Source: DATDRQ01 sp035291645 (GTDB taxonomy: Bacteria; Chloroflexota; Anaerolineae; Anaerolineales; UBA4823). From it: 14,605 nt of DNA. The stretch lies in NCBI GenBank assembly GCA_035291645.1, contig DATDRQ010000251.1:1-14605 (forward strand). The letters run 5' to 3'. Below, in pieces: positions 6,215-13,483 of the stretch; position 1 is the first letter of the stretch, and each line of letters starts with the position of its first letter. The notes beneath the pieces were generated by a model. The model saw only the letters and a list, made by a program, of their open reading frames with translations. It did no database searches and was not told where the DNA came from. A program made the translations under genes and the position numbers.

Positions 6215-7096
6215 ATGTGGAAGCGCGCCCGCTTCTATCTATCCTTTGTCTGGCGTTTCATCGTGCTGCGGCATCCGGAAGCGCTGATCTACGGTTTGGC
6301 CCTGACCGACCGCTGTAACCTGAGCTGCCGCGGCTGTCAGGTCGCTAACACCGGGCGGCCCGACATGAGCTGGGAGCAGGTTGTCACGGCTCTGCAGGGC
6401 GCCTGGGAGCGCGGCTTTCGAGAGGTGTACTTCAGCGGTGGGGAACCGATGCTGTGGCGCGACACACATCACCGGCTCGAGGACGCCATCCGCGAGGCGA
6501 AGCGGATTGGCTTTTTCCATGTTCATGTTTACACCAATGGCACGCTTGGGCTCGATTCTTCAGCCGACCTGGTTTGGGTCAGCATGGACGGCCTGCCCGG
6601 AACCTTCGAGCAACGGCGGGGCGATCATTTTTTCCGGGTCGAACAGGCGGTGCGTGAAGGCCAGCATTTAAAGGTTGCCGTGATCTACGTCATCGACCGA
6701 AATACAGCCAGCGGTGTTGAGCAGTTCTTACAGTGGGTCCGTGAAACCAAGTTGCCCGTTGTCGGTGTGATGTTTTACTTTCACACACCGTATTACGGTC
6801 GCGATGAACTGTTCCTGAGCATTGAGGAGCGCGCCCCGATCATCGACCGGCTGCTCGCCTGTATCCGAGCCGGCCTGCCGGTGCTTAATTCGCGGGCTGG
6901 TCTGCTGGCGCTCAGGTCCGGCGACTGGCCCAGGCGCTTGCCTGTGGCAGTTGTGGCTGATGTCGCTGGCGAGTCTGTCTGCTGCCGCGCCTCCGAAGAT
7001 ACCTGTGTGGACTGCGGCTACGCAGCCTGCACCGAGCTCACCGAGTTCCAACGTCTGCGCCCTAGCGCGCTGCTCGGCATGCTGAGGTACTGGTGA
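6215..7096 (+). CDS. Radical SAM protein with C-terminal cysteine cluster
   Basis: A 293-residue radical SAM protein. The signature CNLSCRGC (Cys34, Cys38, Cys41) binds the 4Fe-4S cluster that cleaves S-adenosylmethionine. GGEP (75-78) and VSMDG (122-126) are further TIM-barrel landmarks of the MoaA/SPASM/HpnH-like group. Near the C-terminus are Cys256, Cys257, Cys264, Cys267 and Cys272 (CC...CVDCGYAAC), a likely auxiliary metal-cluster site. The hydrophobic first 20 residues (FYLSFVWRFIVL) look like a membrane-surface helix, suggesting a lipid or membrane-associated substrate. GAGGAGA at 6204-6210 supports the start. The next gene begins in the stop codon (GTGA overlap), so the two radical SAM proteins are probably made together. 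I do not recognise the substrate. Confidence 0.85.
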   Translation: MWKRARFYLSFVWRFIVLRHPEALIYGLALTDRCNLSCRGCQVANTGRPDMSWEQVVTALQGAWERGFREVYFSGGEPMLWRDTHHRLEDAIREAKRIGFFHVHVYTNGTLGLDSSADLVWVSMDGLPGTFEQRRGDHFFRVEQAVREGQHLKVAVIYVIDRNTASGVEQFLQWVRETKLPVVGVMFYFHTPYYGRDELFLSIEERAPIIDRLLACIRAGLPVLNSRAGLLALRSGDWPRRLPVAVVADVAGESVCCRASEDTCVDCGYAACTELTEFQRLRPSALLGMLRYW

Positions 7097-8388
7097 ACAG
7101 TCCAGGCGCGCGGCTCGCCAGGTATTTGACCACCGCCGCCCGCCGTTACCTGGTCGGTCCGGAGCAATCCTGGGTTTTCGAACCGCCTCCGCCAGCTTGG
7201 CATCCACCCCGCGTCGACCGCACCTCCCTCTATCTGCACGTGCCCTTCTGTCGCAGTTTCTGTCCATACTGCCCGTATACCAAAGTCCCCTACGACGAGC
7301 GGCTGGTGGAACCGTTCACACAGGCTGCGCTCGCCGAGGTCGACTGGTGGGCAGAGGCGATCGGTCCGGCGGAAGTGACGAGCATATACATCGGCGGCGG
7401 GACGCCGACGCTGGCCCTGGGGGGTGTCGCCAGAGTACTTGAGCGGGTGCGGAAGCGCTTTCGACTGACGGGCGACATCTGCATCGAGACCAACCCAACC
7501 GATGTGAACGAGGAGACGGTCCTGCAACTGCAGGATGCTGATGTCAGGCTCGTGTCGCTGGGCGTGCAGTCCTTCCAAAGCGAGAGCCTGGCCCGGATCG
7601 GGCGGCGCTACTCGCCGTCCGTTGCCGAGCATGCCCTGGCTTTACTGGCGGAACGCGATTTTGTCTCGGTCAATGTGGACATCATGTTCGCGCTGCCTGG
7701 ACAGACAGCCGGCCAGGTTACCGAAGATTTATCCAGGGCCGCCTGGCTTGGAGCGAACCAGATCACGACCTACCCGCTCTTCACCTTTCCCTACACCTCT
7801 GTCGGCAAGTACCTGCATCTAAAAGGGGTGCGCATGCCCGATCTGCGCGCTCGTTGGGCGCACTATCATGCGATCAATGATTGGTGCACAGGAAACGATT
7901 TCGAACGAGTGTCGGTATGGGGCTTCAGGCGGGGCAGCGTGCCGCGCTACTCATCGGTCACCCGAGACGGCTACATCGGCATCGGACCTGGGGCCGGTTC
8001 ACACCTGCCCGATGGTTTCGTGCTCAACACCTTCGACCTCAACAGCTGGATCCAGGCAGCCTGTAGCGGGCGGAGGGCGATCGCCCTGCGCCTGCCGTTC
8101 GCCGGCGAGATGTCTGGCTGGTGGTGGTTGTATTGGCGCTTCTACGACACACGCGTACCAATGGATGGTCTCGATGCGGCTCTGGGCAAAGATGCGCCCA
8201 AGGCTCGCCGGTGGCTGAACGCCATAGAACTGGCCGGGCTTGGCGAGCGCAGGAATGGGTGCCTGGAACTCAACGAACCGGGCGCCTTCTGGCTCCACCT
8301 TGCCCAGAATCACTTCGCACTGAGCTACGTAAACACACTCTGGACCGAGGCACGCCGCGCGGCCTGGCCGTGCGGGGTGGCAATTTAG
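7093..8388 (+). CDS. HemN/HemW-like radical SAM protein of unknown substrate
   Basis: A 431-residue protein of the oxygen-independent coproporphyrinogen oxidase-like superfamily. It has YLHVPFCRSFCPYC (Cys53, Cys57, Cys60), GGGTPT (101-106), IETNP (131-135), GVQSF (157-161) and DIMFALPGQT (196-205). GIGPGAGSH lies at 296-304, and a HemN_C-like winged segment covers about 335-400. It lacks the fourth cysteine of true HemN after the third cluster cysteine. It also lacks the HNxxYW heme motif of HemW, having PRYSSVTRD in that place, so neither heme function should be assumed. The start is GTG at 7093, overlapping the stop of the previous radical SAM gene by 4 bases. A shared terminator follows 20 bases after the stop. 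Confidence 0.85.
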   Translation: MNSPGARLARYLTTAARRYLVGPEQSWVFEPPPPAWHPPRVDRTSLYLHVPFCRSFCPYCPYTKVPYDERLVEPFTQAALAEVDWWAEAIGPAEVTSIYIGGGTPTLALGGVARVLERVRKRFRLTGDICIETNPTDVNEETVLQLQDADVRLVSLGVQSFQSESLARIGRRYSPSVAEHALALLAERDFVSVNVDIMFALPGQTAGQVTEDLSRAAWLGANQITTYPLFTFPYTSVGKYLHLKGVRMPDLRARWAHYHAINDWCTGNDFERVSVWGFRRGSVPRYSSVTRDGYIGIGPGAGSHLPDGFVLNTFDLNSWIQAACSGRRAIALRLPFAGEMSGWWWLYWRFYDTRVPMDGLDAALGKDAPKARRWLNAIELAGLGERRNGCLELNEPGAFWLHLAQNHFALSYVNTLWTEARRAAWPCGVAI

Positions 8389-8408
8389 GCGCCTGATATC
8401 TGCAAAGA

Positions 8409-8442
8409 AAAAAGCCCGGGGTTGGTTCCCTCCAGGCTTTTT
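8409..8442. terminator. bidirectional terminator between the radical SAM operon and degV
   Basis: AAAAAGCC (8409-8416) pairs with GGCTTTTT (8435-8442), with extra G-C pairs (GGG/CCC) inside the loop. The T-run on one strand and A-run on the other serve both convergent genes. Confidence 0.8.
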
Positions 8443-8458
8443 CGGAAAGGGGACGGGG

Positions 8459-9307
8459 TTACATACCTGCCATGAAGACCAGGCCGACGGTGCCTGGCCC
8501 GGCATGTACGCCGACCACCGGGCTGAGCTCGGCCAGGATCGACTCGACCGGGTGGAGGCGGGCGGTGGCGTCTTCCAGGAGCTGGCGGGCCTCTTCCGGG
8601 GCGTTGGCGTGCAGGGTCGCCAGCCGCACCGGCTTCTGCGCGCCGACCCGCTCCTCGATCAGCTCCACCAGGCGTTTCAGAGATTTTCCTCGCGTGCGCA
8701 CCCGTTCGACGGATTCTACCCGCCCGTCTCGGATCTCCAGGATAGGTTTAACGTTGAGGGCGGAGGCCAGGAATTTAGCCCCCCCGCCGATGCGCCCGCC
8801 GCGGTGCAGGAATTCAAGCGTCTCCACGGTCAGAACGACCCCGGTGAGCGGGATGGCCTGCTCGACCAAAGCCTTGCACTCGGCCAGGCTGGCGCCCTCG
8901 ACGATGGCGCGGGCTGCGGCCAGCACCTGAAAGCCCAGCGCCATAGCGATCGACTCCGAGTTGACGATCTCGATCGGTGCGTCAGGGTACATAGCCTTGG
9001 CCTGATTGGCGGATTCCATCGTCCCGGACAGCTTGGGAGAGACCAGGACTGAAAGCACTTCGTAGCCCTCATCGAGCAGCTGCTTGAACTTCACCTGGAA
9101 GGCGACCGGGGTAACCTGGGAGGTGGTGGGGTGGATGGGATCCGTTTTCAGCCGTTCGTAGAACTGTTTGGGCTGGATGTCGATCCCATCCAGCAGGGTC
9201 TCAGTGCCCCAGATCAGCACCTGGGGCAGGACATGGATCGGGTACTGGTCGAGGTATTCCTGGGGAAGCGTAGCAGTGCTGTCTGTGACGATGGCGACCT
9301 TCGGCAT
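8459..9307 (-). CDS. DegV family fatty-acid-binding protein
   Basis: A 282-residue DegV protein. It opens MPKVAIVTDSTATLPQEYL, the classic N-terminal motif. It continues with TTSQVTPVAF, VLVSPKLSGTMESANQAK, VETLEFLHRGGRIGGGAKFL (about residues 158-177) and LNVKPILEIRDG, and closes with HAGPGTVGLVFM. In Firmicutes, family members (FakB) bind a fatty acid and present it to the kinase FakA for phosphorylation; no FakA gene is in this window. The ATG at 9307 is preferred to an upstream in-frame ATG at 9406 because it has AGGAGAGG ahead of it and begins exactly at the family's N-terminus. The gene is transcribed alone. I saw no convincing promoter in 9308-9440. Confidence 0.95.
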   Translation of the reverse strand: MPKVAIVTDSTATLPQEYLDQYPIHVLPQVLIWGTETLLDGIDIQPKQFYERLKTDPIHPTTSQVTPVAFQVKFKQLLDEGYEVLSVLVSPKLSGTMESANQAKAMYPDAPIEIVNSESIAMALGFQVLAAARAIVEGASLAECKALVEQAIPLTGVVLTVETLEFLHRGGRIGGGAKFLASALNVKPILEIRDGRVESVERVRTRGKSLKRLVELIEERVGAQKPVRLATLHANAPEEARQLLEDATARLHPVESILAELSPVVGVHAGPGTVGLVFMAGM

Positions 9308-9440
9308 GGATGCCTCTCCTTTCGTGAGTAAGTGCTTCAAGCCAGGCAGGGAATGGCGCGTATTCCTGCTGATCAATAACCCCTTTGTAGAGAGGAAGTT
9401 GCTCACACGCCAGCCCTGGGGAGGAAATCTCGAGAAAAAA

Positions 9441-9452
9441 CCTGTTGACAGG
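9441..9452. repeat. palindrome over the -35 box of the S24 gene
   Basis: CCTGT-TG-ACAGG is an inverted repeat with 5-base arms that contains the TTGACA -35 box. It is a candidate repressor site. It is not an E. coli-type SOS box, which would need CTGT-N8-ACAG. Confidence 0.5.
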
Positions 9453-9472
9453 TATTAATAAAGTTGTATAGT
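9445..9472 (+). promoter_or_regulatory. promoter of the S24-domain gene
   Basis: A perfect TTGACA (9445-9450), a 16-base spacer and TATAGT (9467-9472, five of six). The leader would be about 68 bases long. Confidence 0.8.
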
Positions 9473-9486
9473 ATTAGCATTACTAT
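9468..9486. repeat. inverted repeat over the -10 box and transcription start
   Basis: ATAGTA (9468-9473) and TACTAT (9481-9486) flank 7 bases. The centre at about 9477 is close to the expected transcription start and about 30 bases from the centre of the upstream palindrome, roughly three helical turns. Confidence 0.5.
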
Positions 9487-9546
9487 CCACTTAACTGGCG
9501 TAGATCAGATACTCACCGACCCGATCAAGGTCCCAGGCAGGGAGGC

Positions 9547-10659
9547 ATGGCTAACCTGGATAGTTCTTATCAATGGTTGACGAGGAAGCAGTTTGTTTTC
9601 CCATATACCCTTGACCTTATCGTGAGACAGATGCATCAAGCGGCTCGGGATGCGCAGCCATCTATTACACAAGTATACGCAGGCGAAGCTATCCAACTAG
9701 GGGATAGTCTCGGGCGTTCGCTTGAGCGCGGCGTCGTAAGACTAGAGTGCGCGGTAGCATATTCGAAGTTAAAGATTCCCGAGCTTACACCCGACCTGCT
9801 CCGCCAGGGAGTTGAATTATTATTGCCCTATGCTGATAAATCCAGGAATCACAAACATTATTATGCTGTAGCGAATTGGCTACTAGGTGGCATTCTTATA
9901 AACTCGCCTCATCAACGATTGGAGGTCATTTATAAATGGAATACCAGCCTGGAGGCATTTGGGAGTCTGGTATATCACCCGGAAAATATTACCGGGGATG
10001 AGGAGTGGTATCGCAATCGCCACCGAGGGATGCAATTGGAGATTAAGAACTTGATCACCCAGGAACCGCTCGTAACTGCAGAAGAAACAGATCAATCTAT
10101 TCCAATTCCTGAAGATTGGCCGATAGTGGTGCTCTATCCGGGAGCTCACAAGATACTCGAAGTAATCGGGGAAATTCCGGCGGGGGGCTTTGGCCCGGCG
10201 GGAAGCGACCCGTTCTGTAAAGAGCGAATACATTTGATACCGGAAATGGACCTATTCCGGCTCTTCGGGGGTGACTACCGGATGTACAATTTGCGGGGTT
10301 CAGGCAGGGTGATCCGACTGGTTGCCACAGAAAGCTATTTCATCCTGCGGGTCACCGGCGATAGTATGGACCTGGCGAAAATTGATTCCGGTGATTATGT
10401 CTTGCTCCGTTTACAGAAGGCTGCTGAAAATGGGGAAATCGTCGCTGCAGGTATCCTGGCAGAGGAACACGTGGCAACCCTGAAGCGTTATCGCGAAAGG
10501 AATGGGGTGATCGTCCTGCAGCCCGAGAGCAGGAATGAGAGATGGAAGAAAAGGGAATTCGGCAGAGAGGATCTGTTCCCTCGGGGAGACGCGTGGAAGA
10601 TTCAAATCCACGGAGTAGCTTTAGCTGTATTCAAACCCTCCCGGAAAAGATTTTCCTGA
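9547..10659 (+). CDS. Helical (TPR-like) N-terminus fused to LexA/UmuD-type S24 peptidase domain
   Basis: A 370-residue protein. The C-terminal domain (about 200-362) has the S24 signature VTGDSMDLAKIDSGDYVLLR, with nucleophile Ser273, and HVATLKRY with general base Lys313. An Ala212-Gly213 pair in GEIPAGGFG fits the self-cleavage site of LexA, UmuD and CI-type repressors. The cleavage site is about 60 residues before the serine, against about 35 in LexA, so there is an insertion. The N-terminal half (about 20-170) is alpha-helical with TPR-like spacing (RLECAVAYSKL, HYYAVANWLLGGIL); I see no helix-turn-helix. Base composition is visibly less GC-rich than the neighbours, suggesting recent acquisition. 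GGGAGG lies only one base before the ATG, closer than ideal. The role could be damage- or stress-triggered release of a helical binding domain; this is inference. Confidence 0.8.
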   Translation: MANLDSSYQWLTRKQFVFPYTLDLIVRQMHQAARDAQPSITQVYAGEAIQLGDSLGRSLERGVVRLECAVAYSKLKIPELTPDLLRQGVELLLPYADKSRNHKHYYAVANWLLGGILINSPHQRLEVIYKWNTSLEAFGSLVYHPENITGDEEWYRNRHRGMQLEIKNLITQEPLVTAEETDQSIPIPEDWPIVVLYPGAHKILEVIGEIPAGGFGPAGSDPFCKERIHLIPEMDLFRLFGGDYRMYNLRGSGRVIRLVATESYFILRVTGDSMDLAKIDSGDYVLLRLQKAAENGEIVAAGILAEEHVATLKRYRERNGVIVLQPESRNERWKKREFGREDLFPRGDAWKIQIHGVALAVFKPSRKRFS

Positions 10660-10716
10660 TCAATTTTCATTAAATTGGGCTGTCATAAAACAACCCCCAG
10701 CGGTGTTTCTTATATG

Positions 10717-10731
10717 CGCGCAAGCTGCGCG
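10717..10731. repeat. perfect inverted repeat ahead of the sigma factor gene
   Basis: CGCGCA-AGC-TGCGCG, 6-base arms around 3 bases, lies just before the GGAG ribosome site (10736-10739). It may be an operator or an RNA hairpin controlling translation. It also argues against an ATG start at 10714, which would put the repeat in the coding region. Confidence 0.45.
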
Positions 10732-10746
10732 AATCGGAGTATATTG

Positions 10747-11298
10747 TTGGCTGTGACGGCAGACGAATTCCGGGAAAACCTGGCCCAGGCGGCAACTACG
10801 GAGCCATTCGAGGCGATCTTCCAGGAGCAGTGGCCGCGGGTGTATGGGGTGCTGTTCCGTTTGGTGGGGGATCGAGCCGAGGCGGAGGACCTGGCCCTGG
10901 AGGCGTTCTGGCGGCTGTACCGGCGGGCGCCGCGCCAGGGCGACAACCTGCCCGCCTGGCTGTACCGGGTGGCGACCAACCTGGGGTTGAACGCCCTGCG
11001 GGCGCGCCAGCGGCGGATGAACTATGAAGAACAAGCTGGCAGGCTGGCCCTCGAAAATGACAGCCCAGCCGACCCATCTGTGGAGGTCGAACGGGATGAG
11101 CAGCGCCGGCTGGTGCAGGCGGCCCTGGCGGAGATCAAGCCACAGTACGCCCGCCTGCTGGCCCTGCGCCACTCCGGGTTGAGCTACGCCGAACTGGTAA
11201 GCGTATTAGATGTGGCGCCGGGCTCGATCGGGACCCTGCTGGCGCGGGCCGAGGCGGAGTTCGAGAAGCGCTACCGCCGGTTGGAAGGAGGAGAATGA
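10747..11298 (+). CDS. ECF-type RNA polymerase sigma factor
   Basis: About 183 residues. Region 2 spans FEAIFQEQWPRVYGVLFRLVGDRAEAEDLALEAFWRLY through LPAWLYRVATNLGLNALRARQRR. Region 4 is LAEIKPQYARLLALRHSGLSYAELVSVLDVAPGSIGTLLARAEAEFEKRY, containing the helix-turn-helix. There is no region 1 or 3, as in extracytoplasmic-function sigma factors. The start is uncertain: TTG at 10747 has GGAG at 10736-10739 at the right distance; TTG at 10744 and GTG at 10753 are in frame nearby; ATG at 10714 would add 11 residues without a ribosome site. The stop overlaps the start of the anti-sigma gene (ATGA), so the pair is translationally coupled. It is expected to be held inactive at the membrane until a signal releases it. 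Confidence 0.92.
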   Translation: MAVTADEFRENLAQAATTEPFEAIFQEQWPRVYGVLFRLVGDRAEAEDLALEAFWRLYRRAPRQGDNLPAWLYRVATNLGLNALRARQRRMNYEEQAGRLALENDSPADPSVEVERDEQRRLVQAALAEIKPQYARLLALRHSGLSYAELVSVLDVAPGSIGTLLARAEAEFEKRYRRLEGGE

Positions 11299-12458
11299 TG
11301 CACCTGGAAGATGGAGAGATCAAAGCATATCTCGACCAGGCTTTACCGGAGGCCGAGAGCGAGTGGGTCAGGGACCACCTGGGGACCTGCTCGCGCTGCC
11401 AGCTCCTGGCGGAGGAAATCAAGGCGCGCGCAGGGCTGGTCTCTGATCGAATGGCGCGGCTGGAGCCGGGAGATAGCGAAGCGCCCATGCCCGTGGCCGC
11501 GGCCCGCGCCCGTTTACAGGAATCGTATATAGACAAGGAGAAGATCCCGATGATGCAGAGAATATTTTCGCGGCAGTACCGCTTTGCCTGGGTCGCCGTG
11601 GGCGCCATCGCCGTGCTGGCGATCGCCCTGCTGTTCCCCTCCGTGCGAGCGGTCGCCAACAGCTTCCTGGGCCTGTTCCGCGTCCAGCAGATCACCCTGG
11701 TGACGGTCGATCCGGGCGATTTGCCTGACCGGCTGGCCTCCTCGCGCCAGTTCGAGACCTTGTTCGCCGACCAGACGGAGTTCGAGGAGGTGGGGGAATA
11801 CCAGGTGGTCGAGGGTGCCGGCCAGGCGAGCCAGCTGGCTGGCATCCCGGTGCGCCTGCCGGCAGATCTGGGCGAGCCGAACGAGCTGGAAGTGCAGCCG
11901 GGCGGCAAAATGAGCATGAAGATCGACCTGCCGCGCATCCAGGCGCTGCTGGAGGAGCTCGGGCGGGAGGATATCCACCTGCCGGCCGAGATCGACGGTG
12001 CGGAAGTCTCTGTGGAGATCCCGGTGGCGGTCCAGGCTAGCTATGGATTCTGCGAGTACCAACCCGGGGAGTTTGACGTGGATGAGACCATCCGGATGCC
12101 AAAAGACTGCACCACCTTAATCCAGGCCACCAGCCCGGAGATCAACGCCCCGCCCGGCCTGGACGTCGCCCAGCTGGGACAGGCGTATTTACAGGTGATG
12201 GGCATGCCGGCAGACCAGGCAGCCGAGTTCAGCCAGTCCGTCGATTGGTCGAACACCCTGGTCCTCCCGGTGCCGCGCTATGTCGGGTCTTTCGAAGATG
12301 TGCAGGTCGATGGTGTGAACGCCAAGCTGATTTGGGATCACTACCAACCCAACGAGCCGACCTACATGCTGGTATGGGTCAAGGATGGGGTGGTGTATGC
12401 CCTATCCGGCACGGGTGATAAGGCTGAAGCGCTGGAGATCGCCAATTCGCTGAAGTAA
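11298..12458 (+). CDS. Membrane anti-sigma factor with zinc-finger and DUF4367-like domain
   Basis: A 386-residue single-pass protein. An N-terminal anti-sigma zinc finger has HLGTCSRC (His28, Cys32, Cys35, counted from the ATG at 11295), the HxxxCxxC motif of the ZAS/zf-HC2 type. One membrane segment follows at about 97-115 (FAWVAVGAIAVLAIALLF), then an extracytoplasmic domain of some 270 residues. The end, YMLVWVKDGVVYALSGTGDKAEALEIANSLK, resembles the C-terminus of DUF4367 domains. The ATG at 11298 sits 6 bases after AAGGAGG and is preferred; the ATG at 11295 overlaps the sigma factor stop and is possible. It should bind the sigma factor and release it on an envelope signal. A large terminator follows. 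Confidence 0.9.
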   Translation: MHLEDGEIKAYLDQALPEAESEWVRDHLGTCSRCQLLAEEIKARAGLVSDRMARLEPGDSEAPMPVAAARARLQESYIDKEKIPMMQRIFSRQYRFAWVAVGAIAVLAIALLFPSVRAVANSFLGLFRVQQITLVTVDPGDLPDRLASSRQFETLFADQTEFEEVGEYQVVEGAGQASQLAGIPVRLPADLGEPNELEVQPGGKMSMKIDLPRIQALLEELGREDIHLPAEIDGAEVSVEIPVAVQASYGFCEYQPGEFDVDETIRMPKDCTTLIQATSPEINAPPGLDVAQLGQAYLQVMGMPADQAAEFSQSVDWSNTLVLPVPRYVGSFEDVQVDGVNAKLIWDHYQPNEPTYMLVWVKDGVVYALSGTGDKAEALEIANSLK

Positions 12459-12478
12459 TCCCGGACTTTCTGGACAGG

Positions 12479-12517
12479 AAAGCGTGGCATGCGCCGTGCG
12501 GCGTACGTCACGCTTTT
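12479..12517 (+). terminator. intrinsic terminator of the sigma/anti-sigma operon
   Basis: AAAGCGTG (12479-12486) pairs with CACGCTTT (12509-12516). An inner CGCC (12492-12495) pairs with GGCG (12500-12503) around a GTGC loop. The stem ends in TTTTC. It lies 20 bases after the anti-sigma stop. Confidence 0.75.
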
Positions 12518-12530
12518 CGCTTGGTTGGGC

Positions 12531-12536
12531 TATAAT
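12531..12536 (+). promoter_or_regulatory. -10 box of the ABC ATPase/permease operon
   Basis: A perfect TATAAT, with only a weak GTCACG (12507-12512, 18-base spacing) as a -35 box. Transcription would start near 12543-12545, leaving a very short leader that starts almost at the GGAAGG ribosome site. Confidence 0.55.
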
Positions 12537-12562
12537 CTCATCTCGGAAGGATTTGGGTAACC

Positions 12563-13483
12563 CTGGACGCCTCGCCCGCCCTCGAGATCCACGACCTGCG
12601 CAAGGTCTTTGACGAAAAAGTCGCCGTCGCCGGCCTGACCCTGACCGTCGAACGCGGGGAGGTATTTGGGTTCCTGGGGCCGAATGGGGCCGGCAAGACT
12701 ACGGCGGTCAAGATGCTGCTCGGCCTGATCCACCCCACCGCCGGGGAGGGATCTCTGCTGGGCGTGCCGCTGGGCGACCACCGCGTGCGGGCCAGGGTGG
12801 GTTTCCTGCCCGAGCACTTCCGCTTCCACGACTGGCTGACTGCCAATGAGTTCTTAACCCTGCACGGGCAGCTCTACCACATGTCGCCTGACGCACTGAA
12901 GCGGCGGGTCGCCCAGCTGCTGGAGCTGGTCGGGCTGACCCCGCACGCCGGGAAAAAGCTGAAGACCTTTTCGAAGGGCATGCTGCAGCGCATCGGCCTG
13001 GCGCAGGCGCTTCTCAACCAGCCAGAGCTGGTCATCCTGGACGAGCCCACCTCCGGATTGGACCCGGTCGGGCGCCGGCTGGTGCGCGACATCATCCGCG
13101 ACCTGCGCTCCCGGGGCACGACGGTTTTCCTGAACTCGCACTTGCTGAGCGAGGTGGAGATCACCTGCGACCGGGTGGCTTTCATCAAGCACGGGGTCGT
13201 GCTGCGTACCAGTCCGCTGCAGACCCTGGTGGAAGGCGAATTGAGTGTCGAGGTGCGCGCCCGCAACCTGAGCCCGCAGGCCGTCCAGGGATTATCGCGC
13301 TGGAGCTCCAACGTGCGCCAGGATGGCGAGCACCTTTCACTGACGCTGGAGGGCGAGGCCGACCTTCCCGAGGTCAACCGCTACCTGGTCCAGCAGGGCG
13401 CCGACGTCTATGCTCTGCGCCCGCAGCACGTCTCCCTGGAAGACCTGTTCATCCAGATCGTCGGGACGGATGGGGGCTTATGA
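12563..13483 (+). CDS. ABC transporter ATP-binding protein with non-standard start
   Basis: About 306 residues, the ATPase of a NosF/CcmA-like exporter. Walker A GPNGAGKTT spans about 39-47, the divergent signature FSKGM about 136-140, Walker B LVILDEP 156-162 and H-loop His193. The C-terminal 80 residues are the usual accessory domain. The first ATG (12713) lies after Walker A and cannot be the start. The frame is open back to TAA at 12533-12535 (inside the -10 box region) but holds no ATG, GTG or TTG. CTG at 12563 is the best near-start. GTA at 12557 sits 6 bases after GGAAGG (12545-12550), where a GTG would be ideal, so a start-codon change or sequencing error is possible. The permease gene overlaps the stop (ATGA). 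Confidence 0.85.
   Translation: MDASPALEIHDLRKVFDEKVAVAGLTLTVERGEVFGFLGPNGAGKTTAVKMLLGLIHPTAGEGSLLGVPLGDHRVRARVGFLPEHFRFHDWLTANEFLTLHGQLYHMSPDALKRRVAQLLELVGLTPHAGKKLKTFSKGMLQRIGLAQALLNQPELVILDEPTSGLDPVGRRLVRDIIRDLRSRGTTVFLNSHLLSEVEITCDRVAFIKHGVVLRTSPLQTLVEGELSVEVRARNLSPQAVQGLSRWSSNVRQDGEHLSLTLEGEADLPEVNRYLVQQGADVYALRPQHVSLEDLFIQIVGTDGGL

Noticed and set aside
7093..8388. Annotation as hemN or hemW
   Set aside because: The fourth cluster-adjacent cysteine of HemN and the HNxxYW motif of HemW are both missing, so only superfamily membership is supported.
9441..9452. SOS box of the LexA regulon at the S24 gene
   Set aside because: The spacing is CTGT-N2-ACAG, not the CTGT-N8-ACAG of E. coli, and it does not match the Gram-positive CGAAC-type box.
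10661..10677. CAATTT-TCATT-AAATTG inverted repeat after the S24 gene as a terminator
   Set aside because: The stem is AT-rich and weak, and no T-run follows, so it was not listed as a terminator.
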